Assembly (NCBI GenBank): GCA_031290095.1
Contig: JAITOF010000018.1
Coordinates: 1 to 43,595 of the forward strand
DNA length: 43,595 nt
Source of the DNA: Candidatus Methanoplasma porotermitis
GTDB taxonomy: Archaea > Thermoplasmatota > Thermoplasmata > Methanomassiliicoccales > Methanomethylophilaceae
Direction of reading: 5' to 3'
Shown here: one piece after another, positions 30,272-40,606 of the stretch
How the letters are laid out: every line of letters starts with the position of its first letter
Position numbering within the stretch: position 1 is the first letter of the stretch
Position numbers and translations under genes: made by a program
Notes under the pieces: model-generated
Seen by the model: only the letters and a program-made list of their open reading frames with translations
Databases searched by the model: none
What the model was told of the DNA's origin: nothing

Positions 30272-31790
30272 TCGCACTTTGTGTGGATTTGTGGGAAGCA
30301 TGAGAGAATACACGTGTTTCGACGCGGCGGAATGCGGACGATCGGAATAACCTGCGAGAAGCGGCGACGCCGTGCATGGAATCCGCAGGTGGGGCGGGGC
30401 GGGACGGCGGAGGTTTGAAATAGGGATGGGCGCTCCGGCCCTGCCGGCGCGCGCCGGACGCGCAGCTCCGCCGCGCTGCGGGACGCCCGCGCACCAAGGC
30501 CGGCTCAGACGCGGATGCCGGCGGACCGGAGGTACAGGATCGTGATCATGCTCTCCGCCCTCCTGTACCCCCGCGCCATCCTCCTGACCGCCTGTATGAC
30601 GCTGTTCAGCCCCTCCAGGACGGCGTTCGTGACCTTGGAGTCGTGCCACTGGACTATGCCTTCGAGGTGGGCCCGGACGGTCTCCGCCAGCCTTTTGATC
30701 GGCCCGGTGCAGGACTCCGACATGCCCAGCCACGTGTACATGTGGACGCGGGCGGCGTCCTTGCAGCTGAGCCTGTACATCGTGGCCAGCGCCTCCTTGA
30801 CGCCGTACGCGGCCATGATCCTCACGTTGTCCTTGAAGAGGAGCCTCACCCGGGCCTTCTGGCCTTCGCTCAGGTCCCTCCTGTTCCTCGCGAGAAGGTA
30901 CCTCGCGTCGGCGAGGTCGGCGGTCTTCGCGCTCTCCTCCTTGCGGACCTCGTCCACGGCGTCGTTGGCCAGCTTCATCACGTGAAACCGGTCGAACGTT
31001 ATCGCCGCCTTGGGGAGCGACTCCCTCACGCCGCATATGAACGCCGCGCTCATGTCGCTGCTGACGGACGCGACCTTGTTGCGGTCGCCGCCGTGGGCCT
31101 CCAGGAAGTCCGCGAACCTCTCTACCGCGGACGAGTCCTTGCCCTCGGTGGCGAAGAGGGTGCGCCTCGTGTCCATGTCGACGAATATGGTGATGTAGTC
31201 GTGCCCCCGCTTGGACGAGGTCTCGTCCACGCCGACGTTCGTCACGCAGGACATGTCCACGCCGCCCATGGCCGCGTCGACGTAGTGCTTGGCGATCAGC
31301 CACAGGGCGTCGTCGCTGACCCCCATGTGCCTGGCGACGGACGCCACGGGCATGTCGGCGACGAGGCCCATGCACCTCCTCTCGAACGGGATCGAGTACC
31401 GGGAGTACTCCCGCGCCCAGCCGGGGACGACCTGCCTCACCCCGCACTCGGGGCAGTCCGTGCGGGGGAGCCTGGCGCGGACGACGCACCTGTACGCCCC
31501 CACGTCCAGGCTCCTCCACTCCCTCTCGATGAAGTCGTGGGCGGGGCATGCCTTCCCGCAGCCGGGGCAGGGGAACCTCTGCCCCCTGTCCGAGCCCACG
31601 CGCACGACGACCGTCTCGGAGGCGTGGTCCGTCTCCGCTGACAGGACCTTCCACTCCTCGCCGAGCCTCAGGACCGCCCTGAAGTCATCCTCTTTGAACG
31701 ACATGGCGGCGTATCCGCAGGGGGGTACATATCATGTCGGGTCCGAGGCCGTTTTTCGATTATTCCGATAAGAATCCACACAAAGTGCGA
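30272..31790 (-). mobile_element. ISL3-like insertion sequence bounded by 18-bp inverted repeats
   Basis: TCGCACTTTGTGTGGATT at 30272-30289, exact inverted copy AATCCACACAAAGTGCGA at 31773-31790, flanking the transposase. Confidence 0.9.
30505..31704 (-). CDS. ISL3-family-like transposase
   Basis: N-terminal zinc ribbon CPGCGKAC..CPECG; VGVDETSSKRGHDYITIFVDMDT; SSDMSAAFICGVRESLPKAAITFDRFHVMKLANDAVDEVR; LEGLNSVIQAVRRMARGYRR. Confidence 0.93.
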   Translation of the reverse strand: MSFKEDDFRAVLRLGEEWKVLSAETDHASETVVVRVGSDRGQRFPCPGCGKACPAHDFIEREWRSLDVGAYRCVVRARLPRTDCPECGVRQVVPGWAREYSRYSIPFERRCMGLVADMPVASVARHMGVSDDALWLIAKHYVDAAMGGVDMSCVTNVGVDETSSKRGHDYITIFVDMDTRRTLFATEGKDSSAVERFADFLEAHGGDRNKVASVSSDMSAAFICGVRESLPKAAITFDRFHVMKLANDAVDEVRKEESAKTADLADARYLLARNRRDLSEGQKARVRLLFKDNVRIMAAYGVKEALATMYRLSCKDAARVHMYTWLGMSESCTGPIKRLAETVRAHLEGIVQWHDSKVTNAVLEGLNSVIQAVRRMARGYRRAESMITILYLRSAGIRV

Positions 31791-31882
31791 AGGAGCCCAT
31801 CCTCGCCGTTCTCGGCTCCCTCGTCAGCCGCGGCGGCGGAACAAAAATCAGCCCGTTTGAAACATGGGCGCGAAATGTATGT

Positions 31883-33253
31883 TCAATCTTTTCCGTCCCA
31901 AGCGGTTATCCCCTTGACGTCGAGCCCTTCGAACGAACCTACTTTGAACACAGGCTCCTCGATGCCGGACTTCCTCTGCGCCCGATAGTCGGCGCATGCC
32001 GCAAAGGCGTACTTGGACAGCATCGCGACAGCGGCCATGTTGAACACTCCCATGCAGGCCATGAACACGTCGCAAAGGTTCCACATCAGGTTCAGCGGTA
32101 TCAGGCAGGATACGAACACTACGGCGACTATGACCGTCCTTATGCAGAACACTGCCGTCTTGTTGTTCTTGCAGGCGAAGTTGACGTTCGACTCGCTGAT
32201 GGAGTGATATCCGATAAGGCTGCTGAAGGCGAAAACCATCATGAACACAGAAAGCACGACCGGGGCGGACGCCCCTAGAAAACTATCGCCTAGGATGTGC
32301 TGTACAAGCGGGGCTTTGTCCAGGCCGAGCCCTGCGACGGACTGCCAGTCCCCCCACGTCAGAATGACGAACGCCGTGCCGGAACATACGACAAGCGTGT
32401 CTATGAGGACCCCGAGAGACTGGACGAACCCCTGTTTGGCCGGATGCGAGACGTCTGCCGCGCCAGCCACGTTAGGCATCGAGCCGATACCTGCCTCGTT
32501 GGAGAACACGCCTCTTCTCAGCCCCCACATGATCGCCGTTCCGACTCCTCCTCCGATGGCCGCTTCGGGAGAGAACGCCCCCTTGAAGATTGCAACCACG
32601 GCGTCAGGCATCGCGACGAAGTTCAACGAGACGGTGACGATCGCCACCACGATCCACAGGAACGCCATGACGGGCACCATGTAATACGAAACCCGGGCTA
32701 TGCGCCTGATACCGCCGAATATCGCAATCGCCGCAAGGCCGGTGATCAAGAGGGTGAACACCCACTTGGAATATGGGAAGTCGAACGCGCCCAAGAAGGC
32801 GTCGCTTGCGTTGCCCGCTTGGACGCCTACGAACCCTATGCCGTAAGTCACAATCGTGAGCATGGCCATGAATATGGCGAACCGAGGACGCTTGAGGCCG
32901 TTCCTTATGTAGTAAGCGGGACCGCCGCGATACATGCCGTCTTCATGCTTCTCTTTGAAGATTTGCGCCAAGGTGCACTCCATGAAGCTGCTCGCCGCGC
33001 CTATGACGGCAAAAATCCACATCCAGAACACCGCGCCGGCGCCGCCCGCCACTATCGCGGCGGCCACTCCGGCGATATTGCCCACGCCTATGCGCGCGCC
33101 CATGCCGACGCAAAGCGCCTCGAATGACGAGATGGCGCGGCCTTCTGCGCTCTTCTCCGTCTTTACAGCCAGCCTGACATGCTCTCTCACACGGGCTATC
33201 TGGACGCCGTGCAACCTGAACGTGAAGTAAAGCCCCAACCCGACCAAGAACAC
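31883..33253 (-). CDS. Alanine/glycine:cation symporter (AGCS) family protein
   Basis: ALCVGMGARIGVGNIAGVAAAI, GGPAYYI, MWGLRRGVFSNEAGIGSMPN; N-terminus likely extends upstream (IEEIDQFVLDYPDTYLWYVAFVFLVG). Confidence 0.9.
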   Translation of the reverse strand: MFLVGLGLYFTFRLHGVQIARVREHVRLAVKTEKSAEGRAISSFEALCVGMGARIGVGNIAGVAAAIVAGGAGAVFWMWIFAVIGAASSFMECTLAQIFKEKHEDGMYRGGPAYYIRNGLKRPRFAIFMAMLTIVTYGIGFVGVQAGNASDAFLGAFDFPYSKWVFTLLITGLAAIAIFGGIRRIARVSYYMVPVMAFLWIVVAIVTVSLNFVAMPDAVVAIFKGAFSPEAAIGGGVGTAIMWGLRRGVFSNEAGIGSMPNVAGAADVSHPAKQGFVQSLGVLIDTLVVCSGTAFVILTWGDWQSVAGLGLDKAPLVQHILGDSFLGASAPVVLSVFMMVFAFSSLIGYHSISESNVNFACKNNKTAVFCIRTVIVAVVFVSCLIPLNLMWNLCDVFMACMGVFNMAAVAMLSKYAFAACADYRAQRKSGIEEPVFKVGSFEGLDVKGITAWDGKD

Positions 33254-33515
33254 GAACGCGACATACCATAAGTAGGTGTCCGGGTAGTCAAGAACGAATT
33301 GATCGATTTCCTCTATGACGCTGATTGTAGCACATCCTGCCGTCTTTGCAATGCCGTATCATAAAAAGCAGTTAAATGTTACGGTCAGAATCGCTGAGCT
33401 GGGACGCCGCTGCGACATGAGAGGCGAATCGGCCATAGCCGCTGACAGGAGCCATATTCGGGGGAAGGTCGCAAATATGACGGGGAGAAGAATCAATCCA
33501 CGGGAGTGGATGTGG

Positions 33516-33588
33516 TAGTCCCGTGCGGATTCGAACCGCAGTCGCCGGCTCCAAAGGCCAGCATGATTGACCACTACACCACGGGACT
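33516..33588 (-). tRNA. tRNA-Gln (TTG)
   Basis: AGTCCCG/CGGGACT acceptor, anticodon loop CTTTGGA, T-arm TGCGGTTCGAATCCGCA. Confidence 0.93.
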
Positions 33589-33611
33589 GCAGGACCCTCA
33601 AAGAAGTTCGG

Positions 33612-34838
33612 TTATAACATCCTTCCTATCAGATACGTGGGAGCGCATCCGGTGATCTCCGCTTCCGCAAACGTGCCTATCGGCAGTCCAGATTCTATCG
33701 CGACTGGGCGATAGTTCGACGTCCTGGCTATCACGGTGCCGTTCTTTCCTATCTCGGTCACAAGCACCCGGGCCGTTTTGCCCACGCAGGCTTTGTTAAC
33801 GTCCATCTCAATCCTGTTTTTCACGTCCGTCAGGCGTGCAGAGCGGTCTTTCACGATGCGTCCATGGACCTGTTCCATCTCGGCCGCCTCTGTTCCGGGG
33901 CGTGCAGAGAACCGAGTGATGTTGACCGTGTCTGCCCTCAGCTTCTCGATCAGGCGCATGCTCAGCTCATGGTCGCCGTCCGTCTCTCCAGGGAACCCCG
34001 AGATGAGGTCGGTGGATATGCTTATATCGGGATGCGACGACCGCATCCTTTCCACAACGGCCATGAACTCTTCCACCGTGTACCTCCTGTTCATGGCCTT
34101 GAGAACGGAATCGCTGCCGCTCTGCACAGGTATGTGCAGAAACCGATACACGCGCGGGTCGTCAAGAACGTCCGATATGCCGTCCAACATGGGTTCCAGC
34201 AGGTTGGGGTTCATCATGCCGATCCTTATCCTGTAGTCCCCCTTCTTCTCCAGCATCCTTCGGAGGAGACGTACCAGATCTGTTCCGCTGTCTGCGCCGT
34301 AGCATGCCGTGTCCTGCGCGGTCACGAGTATTTCTCTCACGCCCGAGTCCACCATGCGGCCGAACCTGTCGAGTATGTCTTGTTCAGGGTAGCTTGTCAG
34401 CCTCCCCCTTGCGAACTTGGTTATGCAGTATGTGCAGTCGCCGAGGCACCCCTGTGCAATAGGTATTATGTTGCCCGCTACGGCTTCCGGCAAGGAGCAC
34501 CCGCATCCGTAGCGCCTTTCGACGGACGACGAGAAGCCTCTATACGCGTCCGGTGGGATTATAAGGCATCCGGGAAGCCGTATGGCGATGCGGCTGCTCT
34601 GGACCTTCGCCATGCACCCGGTCACGATGACCTCCTTGCCCATCCTCCGCAGGTCGGACATGCGGCGGATCATCTTCTTCTCGGTCGTGTCCACCACCGT
34701 GCAGGTGTTGAGGACGACGACATCCGCCTCCTCGGCGGTGCCGACTGGCTCATGCCCCATCGCGCCCATCCGCTCGGAGAGCTGGTCGCCCTCCCCGTAG
34801 TTCATCGTGCAACCGTACGATTCGACGTAATACTTCAT
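33612..34838 (-). CDS. tRNA (N6-threonylcarbamoyladenosine37-C2)-methylthiotransferase, archaeal MtaB type
   Basis: MKYYVESYGCTMNYGEGDQL, AQGCLGDCTYCITKFARG radical-SAM motif, C-terminal TRAM-like segment. Confidence 0.92.
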   Translation of the reverse strand: MKYYVESYGCTMNYGEGDQLSERMGAMGHEPVGTAEEADVVVLNTCTVVDTTEKKMIRRMSDLRRMGKEVIVTGCMAKVQSSRIAIRLPGCLIIPPDAYRGFSSSVERRYGCGCSLPEAVAGNIIPIAQGCLGDCTYCITKFARGRLTSYPEQDILDRFGRMVDSGVREILVTAQDTACYGADSGTDLVRLLRRMLEKKGDYRIRIGMMNPNLLEPMLDGISDVLDDPRVYRFLHIPVQSGSDSVLKAMNRRYTVEEFMAVVERMRSSHPDISISTDLISGFPGETDGDHELSMRLIEKLRADTVNITRFSARPGTEAAEMEQVHGRIVKDRSARLTDVKNRIEMDVNKACVGKTARVLVTEIGKNGTVIARTSNYRPVAIESGLPIGTFAEAEITGCAPTYLIGRML

Positions 34839-34839
34839 C

Positions 34840-35487
34840 TTAACGCGTGGCGGCTTCCGTGGTGGCCTGTCCGAAGGCAGTCTTGGCCGATATGTTGGTG
34901 ATCTTTGCGCGGACGGACGTCCCCTTCGACGTTCCCGGGACGATAACCAGGTACTCGAGGTATTTTCCTACCCCGTCGCCCTTCTTTCCAATGTCGGAGA
35001 CGAAGAGGTCGATGATGTCGCCTACCCTCAGGACGTTCACAGAATCAGATTTAGCAGACTTCCTGACGTTGATGGACCTGCGCGCCCCGCAGGCCTCGCA
35101 CTCGAGGATGAGCGTGCGGTCCTCTCTGATCATCTTGGTGTCTGGAAGGCCGCATTCGGAGCAGATGACGTACGTCTCCGTATATGTCTCGACCTTTTCC
35201 TTGATGTTCTGAGGTGCGACCTTGGCTTTGAACACCGCCCTGCGTCCGTCTATGTTGCCGGGCGTCCCGAGCTCCTTGAGAAGGAACTGCAGGAGGTGCT
35301 GCGGGTCGCGTCTGACCTTGTCCGTGACGTCGATGAAGTTCCTGAGGACGGTTATCTTGCCTTCCTGCAGGATGTCCAGCTCAGGGAGTTCGAACCTCTC
35401 GTGGTTCTCTATCGTCTCCGGGAGCACGTCCTTCGCCCTGTCGAGCAATCTAAAGTAATCGTCATCTGCCATGTTTGCACCTGCCAC
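34840..35487 (-). CDS. Translation initiation factor aIF2 subunit beta with C-terminal TRAM domain
   Basis: LLQFLLKELGTPGNIDGRRAVFK, CSECGLPDT...CEACGA zinc ribbon, GDIIDLFVSDIGKKGDGVGKYLEYLVIVPGTSKGTSVRAKITNISAKTAFGQ. Confidence 0.92.
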   Translation of the reverse strand: MAGANMADDDYFRLLDRAKDVLPETIENHERFELPELDILQEGKITVLRNFIDVTDKVRRDPQHLLQFLLKELGTPGNIDGRRAVFKAKVAPQNIKEKVETYTETYVICSECGLPDTKMIREDRTLILECEACGARRSINVRKSAKSDSVNVLRVGDIIDLFVSDIGKKGDGVGKYLEYLVIVPGTSKGTSVRAKITNISAKTAFGQATTEAATR

Positions 35488-35820
35488 GACTAATCGCGCA
35501 CTGATTATAAAGGTTTGTCAGGGCAGGCTGTTCTTAGACACGTTCAAGGTAATGTCATGATGTCTTCAAAGCCGGTGCAGGCAAGGTCTTTATCTTCAAA
35601 CAATCGTCTTCGACGCGTGAGACTCGCCCTCATATGCCCAGACGAAGACTTGTGAAGCGTCGCAACTCCAGTCTCTCGCAAGACAGGCATGGTTCAGTAT
35701 CGAAACCGCATAACAAGAGGGTCTTCCTCCATGTTCAAAAAACCGTTCCAGCGACATCCGATCCACACAAACTACATGCATCTTGTGTGCAACATGACGG
35801 ACGCGACGGAGGTTGGATAA

Positions 35821-36812
35821 TGTCAAAAAGCAACGAAAACAACGTCATTCTCTACCAAGACGAAAACGGCATTACAAGCGTGTCCGTCAGGTTCGACGAC
35901 GATGACCTATGGCTGACACAAAATCAACTTGCCGAGATTTATGACACCACGAAGCAGAACGTAAGCTTGCATATTCAAAACATACTTGATGACCGCGAGC
36001 TCCCAGAGAATTCAGTCGTCAAGGAATTCTTGACAACTGCCGCCGATGGGAAGAACTACAAGATAAATCACTATAATCTGGACATGGTCATCGCTATTGG
36101 CTATCGGGTGCATTCGCAGGTCGCCACGCGCTTTCGCCGTTGGGCGACACAACTCTGTACGAGTACATCCAGAAAGGGTTTGCCTTGGACGACGAGCGGC
36201 TGAAGCAGGGCGGCTCGCGCTATTTTCGCGAGCTGTTACAACGTATCCGCGACATTCGCTCCAGCGAGCGCAACTTCTATCAGCAAGTGACGGACATTTA
36301 TGCCACGGCGACCGACTACGACCCGCGAGCCGACCTCACGAGGGAGTTTTTCGCCACCGTGCAGAACAAACTCCATTTTGCCGTCCATTAACACACTGCC
36401 GCCGAGGCAATCCACGACCGCGTGGACAACGAAAAGCCGCTTGTGGGCATGACGACTTCAAAAGCGGCTACATCACGAAAGACGATGTTAAAATCGCCAA
36501 AACTACCTGTCCGAGCAGGAGTTGCGGCGGTTGAACCTGCTCGTGTCGCAGTTCCTAGACTTTGCAGAGTTTCAGGCGCTGGAGCAAAACTCTATGACGA
36601 TGCAGGATTGGATATCTGCTTTGGACGGGCAGATACTGGCGTTGAAGCGGAAAGCCCTGCAAGGCGCTATGGCGGGTCTCCCATAAGCAGGCGGTGGAAA
36701 AAGCCGAGCGAGAGTTCGAGCTGTACCGCGCCCGCGAGATGAGGCGTCTAGAAAGCGACTTCGACCAGGCTGTGAAGCGGCTTGGAAAAGACGAAAGCTC
36801 AAAGGACGAATG
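35821..36812 (+). pseudogene. Decayed RhuM-family gene
   Basis: ILYQDENGITSVSVRFDDDDLWLTQNQLAEIYDTTKQNVSLHIQNILDD... continuing in other frames LYEYIQKGFALDDERLKQGGSRYFRELLQRIRDIRSSERNFYQQVTDIYATATDYDP... / FKSGYITKDDVKIAK; at least two frameshifts and one stop. Confidence 0.88.
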
Positions 36813-36901
36813 AGGCACGGCCGTTGATCGTGGCTGTTCACATCGACGGTGGCTTCGTGCTTGCCCGAGACAGGCCGAGTACGTCGTTGCCACGGGGTTC
36901 T

Positions 36902-36995
36902 TCGTACTTTGTGCAGATTTGTGGAAACACGAGAAAACACGTGCGTCCCGTCTCGGTGAGACGCGGACGACGGGAACGAGTTGCGAGCGATGGCG
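36902..36995 (+). mobile_element. Relic left end of the same ISL3-like element family
   Basis: TCGTACTTTGTGCAGATTTGTGGAAACACGAGAAAACACGTG aligns with 30272 TCGCACTTTGTGTGGATTTGTGGGAAGCATGAGAGAATACACGTG and beyond. Confidence 0.75.
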
Positions 36996-37141
36996 GCGTG
37001 ACCGGCGGCGGCCTGGGAGAACAGGAGGCTTTGAGAAAATCATAACGTCGCCTTCAGCACGTCGAACAACAGGCTGACATCGTTCGGCGACATGCGCACG
37101 ATCGTATGATTTTCCCAAAGCCACAGGGCCGCCTCGCGACT

Positions 37142-38746
37142 TCAAATGCGGCCTATGGCCGCGTCCACCAGGCCCTGATGCAGGGGAGACGGCCTCTCGG
37201 GACGGGACTTGAACTCCGGGTGGAACTGCGACGCCACGAAGTAGGGGTGGCCCTCCAGCTCCCCGATCTCCATCCTGGAGCCGTCGTCGGACCGCCCGGT
37301 GAAACGCCATCCGGCCTTCTCCAGCCTCTCGATGTACGCCTGGTTGACCTCAAACCTGTGCCTGTGCCTTTCGGACACGTCCTTGGAGCCGTAGAGGGCG
37401 GCCGCCTTCGACCCGTCCGCGATCTTGACCGCCTGCGCGCCGAGACGCATGGTGGCCCCCATGTCCTCCATCCCCTTCTGCTCGTTCATCAGGCATATGA
37501 CGGGGTCGCACGTCTCCGGGGCGAACTCCGTGCTGTTCGCGTCCTTCAAGCCCAGCACGTGCCTGCAGATCTCGATCGTGGCTATCTGGAACCCTAGGCA
37601 TACTCCTAGGAACGGTATGCGGTTCTCGCGGGCGTGCCTGGCGGCGACGATCTTCCCTTCCACGCCCCTCATGCCGAACCCGCCGGGGATGACGATCCCG
37701 TGCGCCCCGTCGAGGACTGACGACGGGTCCTTCAGCAGAAGGTCGTCGCTGTCGACGAACTTCACTTTGACTCTGCACCCTCTCTTCGCGCCCGCATGGG
37801 CGAACGCTTCGAGGTGGCTGAGGTACGAGTCGGCCAGCGAGGTGTACTTCCCCACAAGCGCGATGCAAACCTCTTTTTTGGGGTTCAGGACGTTGTTAAG
37901 GAACGTCTCCCACTCCTTCATGTTCCTCTTGGTGGTCAGGGGGCGCAACTTCATCTTGTCGATCACGCGGTCCGCCACGCCCTGTCTCTCGAGCGTCAGC
38001 GGCACCTCGTATATGCTCTTGGCGTCAGGGAGCGATATGACGTAGTCCTCGTCGACGTCGCAGAACATGGCGATCTTCCTGCGGGCGGCGTCCACTATAG
38101 GCTCCGAGCTTCTCGCTATGATCATGTCGGGCTTGATGCCGAGGCCCATGAGGTCCTTCACGGAGCGCTGCGTCGGCTTGGTCTTCTCCTCTCCGACCGA
38201 GCCCATTATCGGGACGAGCGTCGTGTGTATGTACATCACGTTCTCCTCCTTCCCGAGGTCCCTGCCCAGCTGCCGGGCGGCTTCGAGGAACGGCATGGAC
38301 TCGATGTCCCCCACGGTGCCTCCCAGCTCCACGATCGTCACGTCGGAGCCGGATTCTCTGGCGACCTTCATGATGCGCCTCTTGATCTCGTCGGTGATGT
38401 GAGGTATGATCTGCACGGTCTTCCCCAGATAGTCTCCGCGCCTCTCGTTCTCTATAACAGTCTTGTAAATCTTCCCAGTGGTGATGTTATGGTCCCTTCC
38501 CAGCTGAAGGTCTATGAATCTCTCGTAGTTGCCGAGGTCCAAGTCGACCTCTCCGCCGTCGTCGAGCACGTATACCTCGCCGTGCTCGAAAGGGTTCATC
38601 GTCCCTGCGTCTATGTTCAGGTACGGGTCGATCTTAATCGCAGAGACGACGAGGCCCCTAGCCTTGAGAAGCCGTCCGATGGACGACGCCGTTATCCCTT
38701 TTCCAAGCCCCGATATAACTCCGCCGCTGACGAAAACCAACTTCAT
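37142..38746 (-). CDS. pyrG: CTP synthase
   Basis: [31 protein letters not shown]...[42 protein letters not shown]-terminal GATase FLGVCLGFQ. Confidence 0.98.
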   Translation of the reverse strand: MKLVFVSGGVISGLGKGITASSIGRLLKARGLVVSAIKIDPYLNIDAGTMNPFEHGEVYVLDDGGEVDLDLGNYERFIDLQLGRDHNITTGKIYKTVIENERRGDYLGKTVQIIPHITDEIKRRIMKVARESGSDVTIVELGGTVGDIESMPFLEAARQLGRDLGKEENVMYIHTTLVPIMGSVGEEKTKPTQRSVKDLMGLGIKPDMIIARSSEPIVDAARRKIAMFCDVDEDYVISLPDAKSIYEVPLTLERQGVADRVIDKMKLRPLTTKRNMKEWETFLNNVLNPKKEVCIALVGKYTSLADSYLSHLEAFAHAGAKRGCRVKVKFVDSDDLLLKDPSSVLDGAHGIVIPGGFGMRGVEGKIVAARHARENRIPFLGVCLGFQIATIEICRHVLGLKDANSTEFAPETCDPVICLMNEQKGMEDMGATMRLGAQAVKIADGSKAAALYGSKDVSERHRHRFEVNQAYIERLEKAGWRFTGRSDDGSRMEIGELEGHPYFVASQFHPEFKSRPERPSPLHQGLVDAAIGRI

Positions 38747-38954
38747 ATCTTATCAACGGGAACCTTCGTATGCAAAGAATATAGATAAAACCTCGGTGAG
38801 GCGCAACTGGGATTCGCGGCCTGCGGGCGCGTCCCCGATCGCATCACGAGACGACCGGCTTGAAACGGCAAACACCGACGGACCGTCTCGCGCCATGTCG
38901 CAATCGACGCTTTTGGCGATTTTCCGGATGCGGTAAAAACCTTGTCGTGCCGTT

Positions 38955-39207
38955 TTGTTCCTGGAAGACAGCGTCGACCGCGAGGAGGCCATGGGCGCCA
39001 TGTCGAGCTTCGCCAACGAGCGGCAGCGGCTCATCGGCGAGCATTCCGACGAAAACTCCCTCCCTGCCTACGATGCCATCGGTGCGGTGGCAGAATGGAT
39101 TGAGACAGGGCGGGCCCGCCCGAATGCGAGGAGGAGCTGAAGGATTACGAGGTCGGCGGGGACTCCATGAACTGGGAAGACGTCAAAAAGAGCTGGGGCC
39201 TGCCTTG
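38955..39207 (+). pseudogene. Fragment of small unidentified ORF (frameshifted)
   Basis: MFLEDSVDREEAMGAMSSFANERQRLIGEHSDENSLPAYDAIGAVAEWIETGRARP, then in another frame ECEEELKDYEVGGDSMNWEDVKKSWGLP*. Confidence 0.45.
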
Positions 39208-39223
39208 AAGTCTCGGCGGGTCC

Positions 39224-40555
39224 TCATGAGGCTTCCTCTCCGACGATGTCGCACACGTCCGCGTCGAGGCAGAACGCCGCATAGAGCGGGACGTTGAATA
39301 TCTTGTTCTCGAAACCGAAGTTCTTCGTGGACACCCTGATCGAGAACGGGACGCCGTATTCTTCCGCAAATACGGAAAGGCTCCTCGATCTCACGTGCGA
39401 AGAGCTCTTCACCTCCACGGGCACCGCGTTGCCGTCCGAGCCTTGGAACACGAAATCCACTTCCCTGCCCGGCGACGGCGCCCAGTAGTACGGCTTCACG
39501 CCGTTCGCCCTGAGGGCTTGCATGACGAAGTTCTCCGATAGGGCGCCCTTGTACCCGTCAAGGCTCTCGCTGTCGGAGAGGATCGTCTTCGCTGGAATCC
39601 CGAGCTTCGACGCGAGAAGCCCGGAGTCTACCATGTACAGCTTGAAGAACGGCTCTTCGGAGTGAGCGCTCAGCGGCATCGTCCCGGTGCTTATCCTGCC
39701 GCATCTGTTCACCAGCCCGGACACGCGCAACCAGTTGAGCGGCGAACCCGCCTCCCTTGTGCGGGTGCCTTCCGCCACGTCCCTGAGGACGAACCTCTTG
39801 TTCTCCTTGACCAGCTGGTCGGAGATTGAGGACCAGATTGCGCGGATCATCACAGTCTCCGTCTTCGTGGTGTACTTGGACATGTCCCCCATGTACGTGG
39901 CGTCCATCTCGGCGTGGATGGCGGTTATGTCGGGCGCGGACGCGCCTTCGGAGTATCTCTTCACGGCTTCTGGAAGCCCTCCGACCGTCAAATACGTCCT
40001 GTAGACGTCCATCGCCCTGTCGTGGAGGTCGTATTTCCGTTGCGACGAGAACGACCTTCTGACGCCTTCCGCGACCTTTTTGTCGCCAGTGGCCCACATG
40101 AACTCCTCGATGTCCATCGGATGCATCCTCATGATGTTGACGTTCCCTACGGGGAATGAGAAGCCGTCCCTGTCGAGGGCGATGCCTAGAAGGCTCCCAG
40201 TGGCCATCACGTGGTAGCCCGGGTCGTTCTCCCGGAAGTATTTCAGGGACGTGAGGGCGCGGTTGCATGCTTGGATCTCGTCGAGCACGATCAGCGTGTC
40301 TCCTTCCTTGATGTCGACTCCGCTCAGAACAGACAGGGAATCGACGATGCGTCCAGTGTCGAGGTCGCCCTCGAATATCTTGGAGGCCCGGCCTGTGAAC
40401 TCGAAGTTGAAGTACGCCACGTTCCTGTAATGGGTGTGGCCGAAGTCCAAAGCCGTGTACGTCTTCCCGACCTGCCTAGCCCCGCACAGCAACAACGGCT
40501 TGCGGTCGGGGTCGCTCTTCCATTTCAATAGCTTTGCAGCGATCTTCCTCTCCAT
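39224..40555 (-). CDS. AAA ATPase with DUF4143 domain
   Basis: LLLCGARQVGKTYTALDFG Walker A, LIVLDEIQACNRALTSLKYF, YLTVGGLPEAVKRY, DSGLLASKLGI, EVDFVFQGSDGNAVPVEVKSSS. Confidence 0.93.
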   Translation of the reverse strand: MERKIAAKLLKWKSDPDRKPLLLCGARQVGKTYTALDFGHTHYRNVAYFNFEFTGRASKIFEGDLDTGRIVDSLSVLSGVDIKEGDTLIVLDEIQACNRALTSLKYFRENDPGYHVMATGSLLGIALDRDGFSFPVGNVNIMRMHPMDIEEFMWATGDKKVAEGVRRSFSSQRKYDLHDRAMDVYRTYLTVGGLPEAVKRYSEGASAPDITAIHAEMDATYMGDMSKYTTKTETVMIRAIWSSISDQLVKENKRFVLRDVAEGTRTREAGSPLNWLRVSGLVNRCGRISTGTMPLSAHSEEPFFKLYMVDSGLLASKLGIPAKTILSDSESLDGYKGALSENFVMQALRANGVKPYYWAPSPGREVDFVFQGSDGNAVPVEVKSSSHVRSRSLSVFAEEYGVPFSIRVSTKNFGFENKIFNVPLYAAFCLDADVCDIVGEEAS

Positions 40556-40591
40556 AATGTGTAAGAAATACACTAAATATTTATGTTTTTT

Positions 40592-40606
40592 GTGTAAATA
40601 TTACAC
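40592..40606. promoter_or_regulatory. Palindrome GTGTAA-ATA-TTACAC upstream of the DUF4143 ATPase
   Basis: Perfect 6-3-6 dyad ~40 bp upstream of the start codon, in an AT-rich spacer. Confidence 0.5.

Noticed and set aside
30643-31641. 332-aa plus-strand ORF and 461-aa alternate minus-frame ORF over the transposase
   Set aside because: Low-complexity out-of-frame translations; the ISL3-like frame 30505-31704 is the coding one
37796-38788. 330-aa plus-strand ORF opposite pyrG
   Set aside because: Shadow ORF; pyrG is unambiguous
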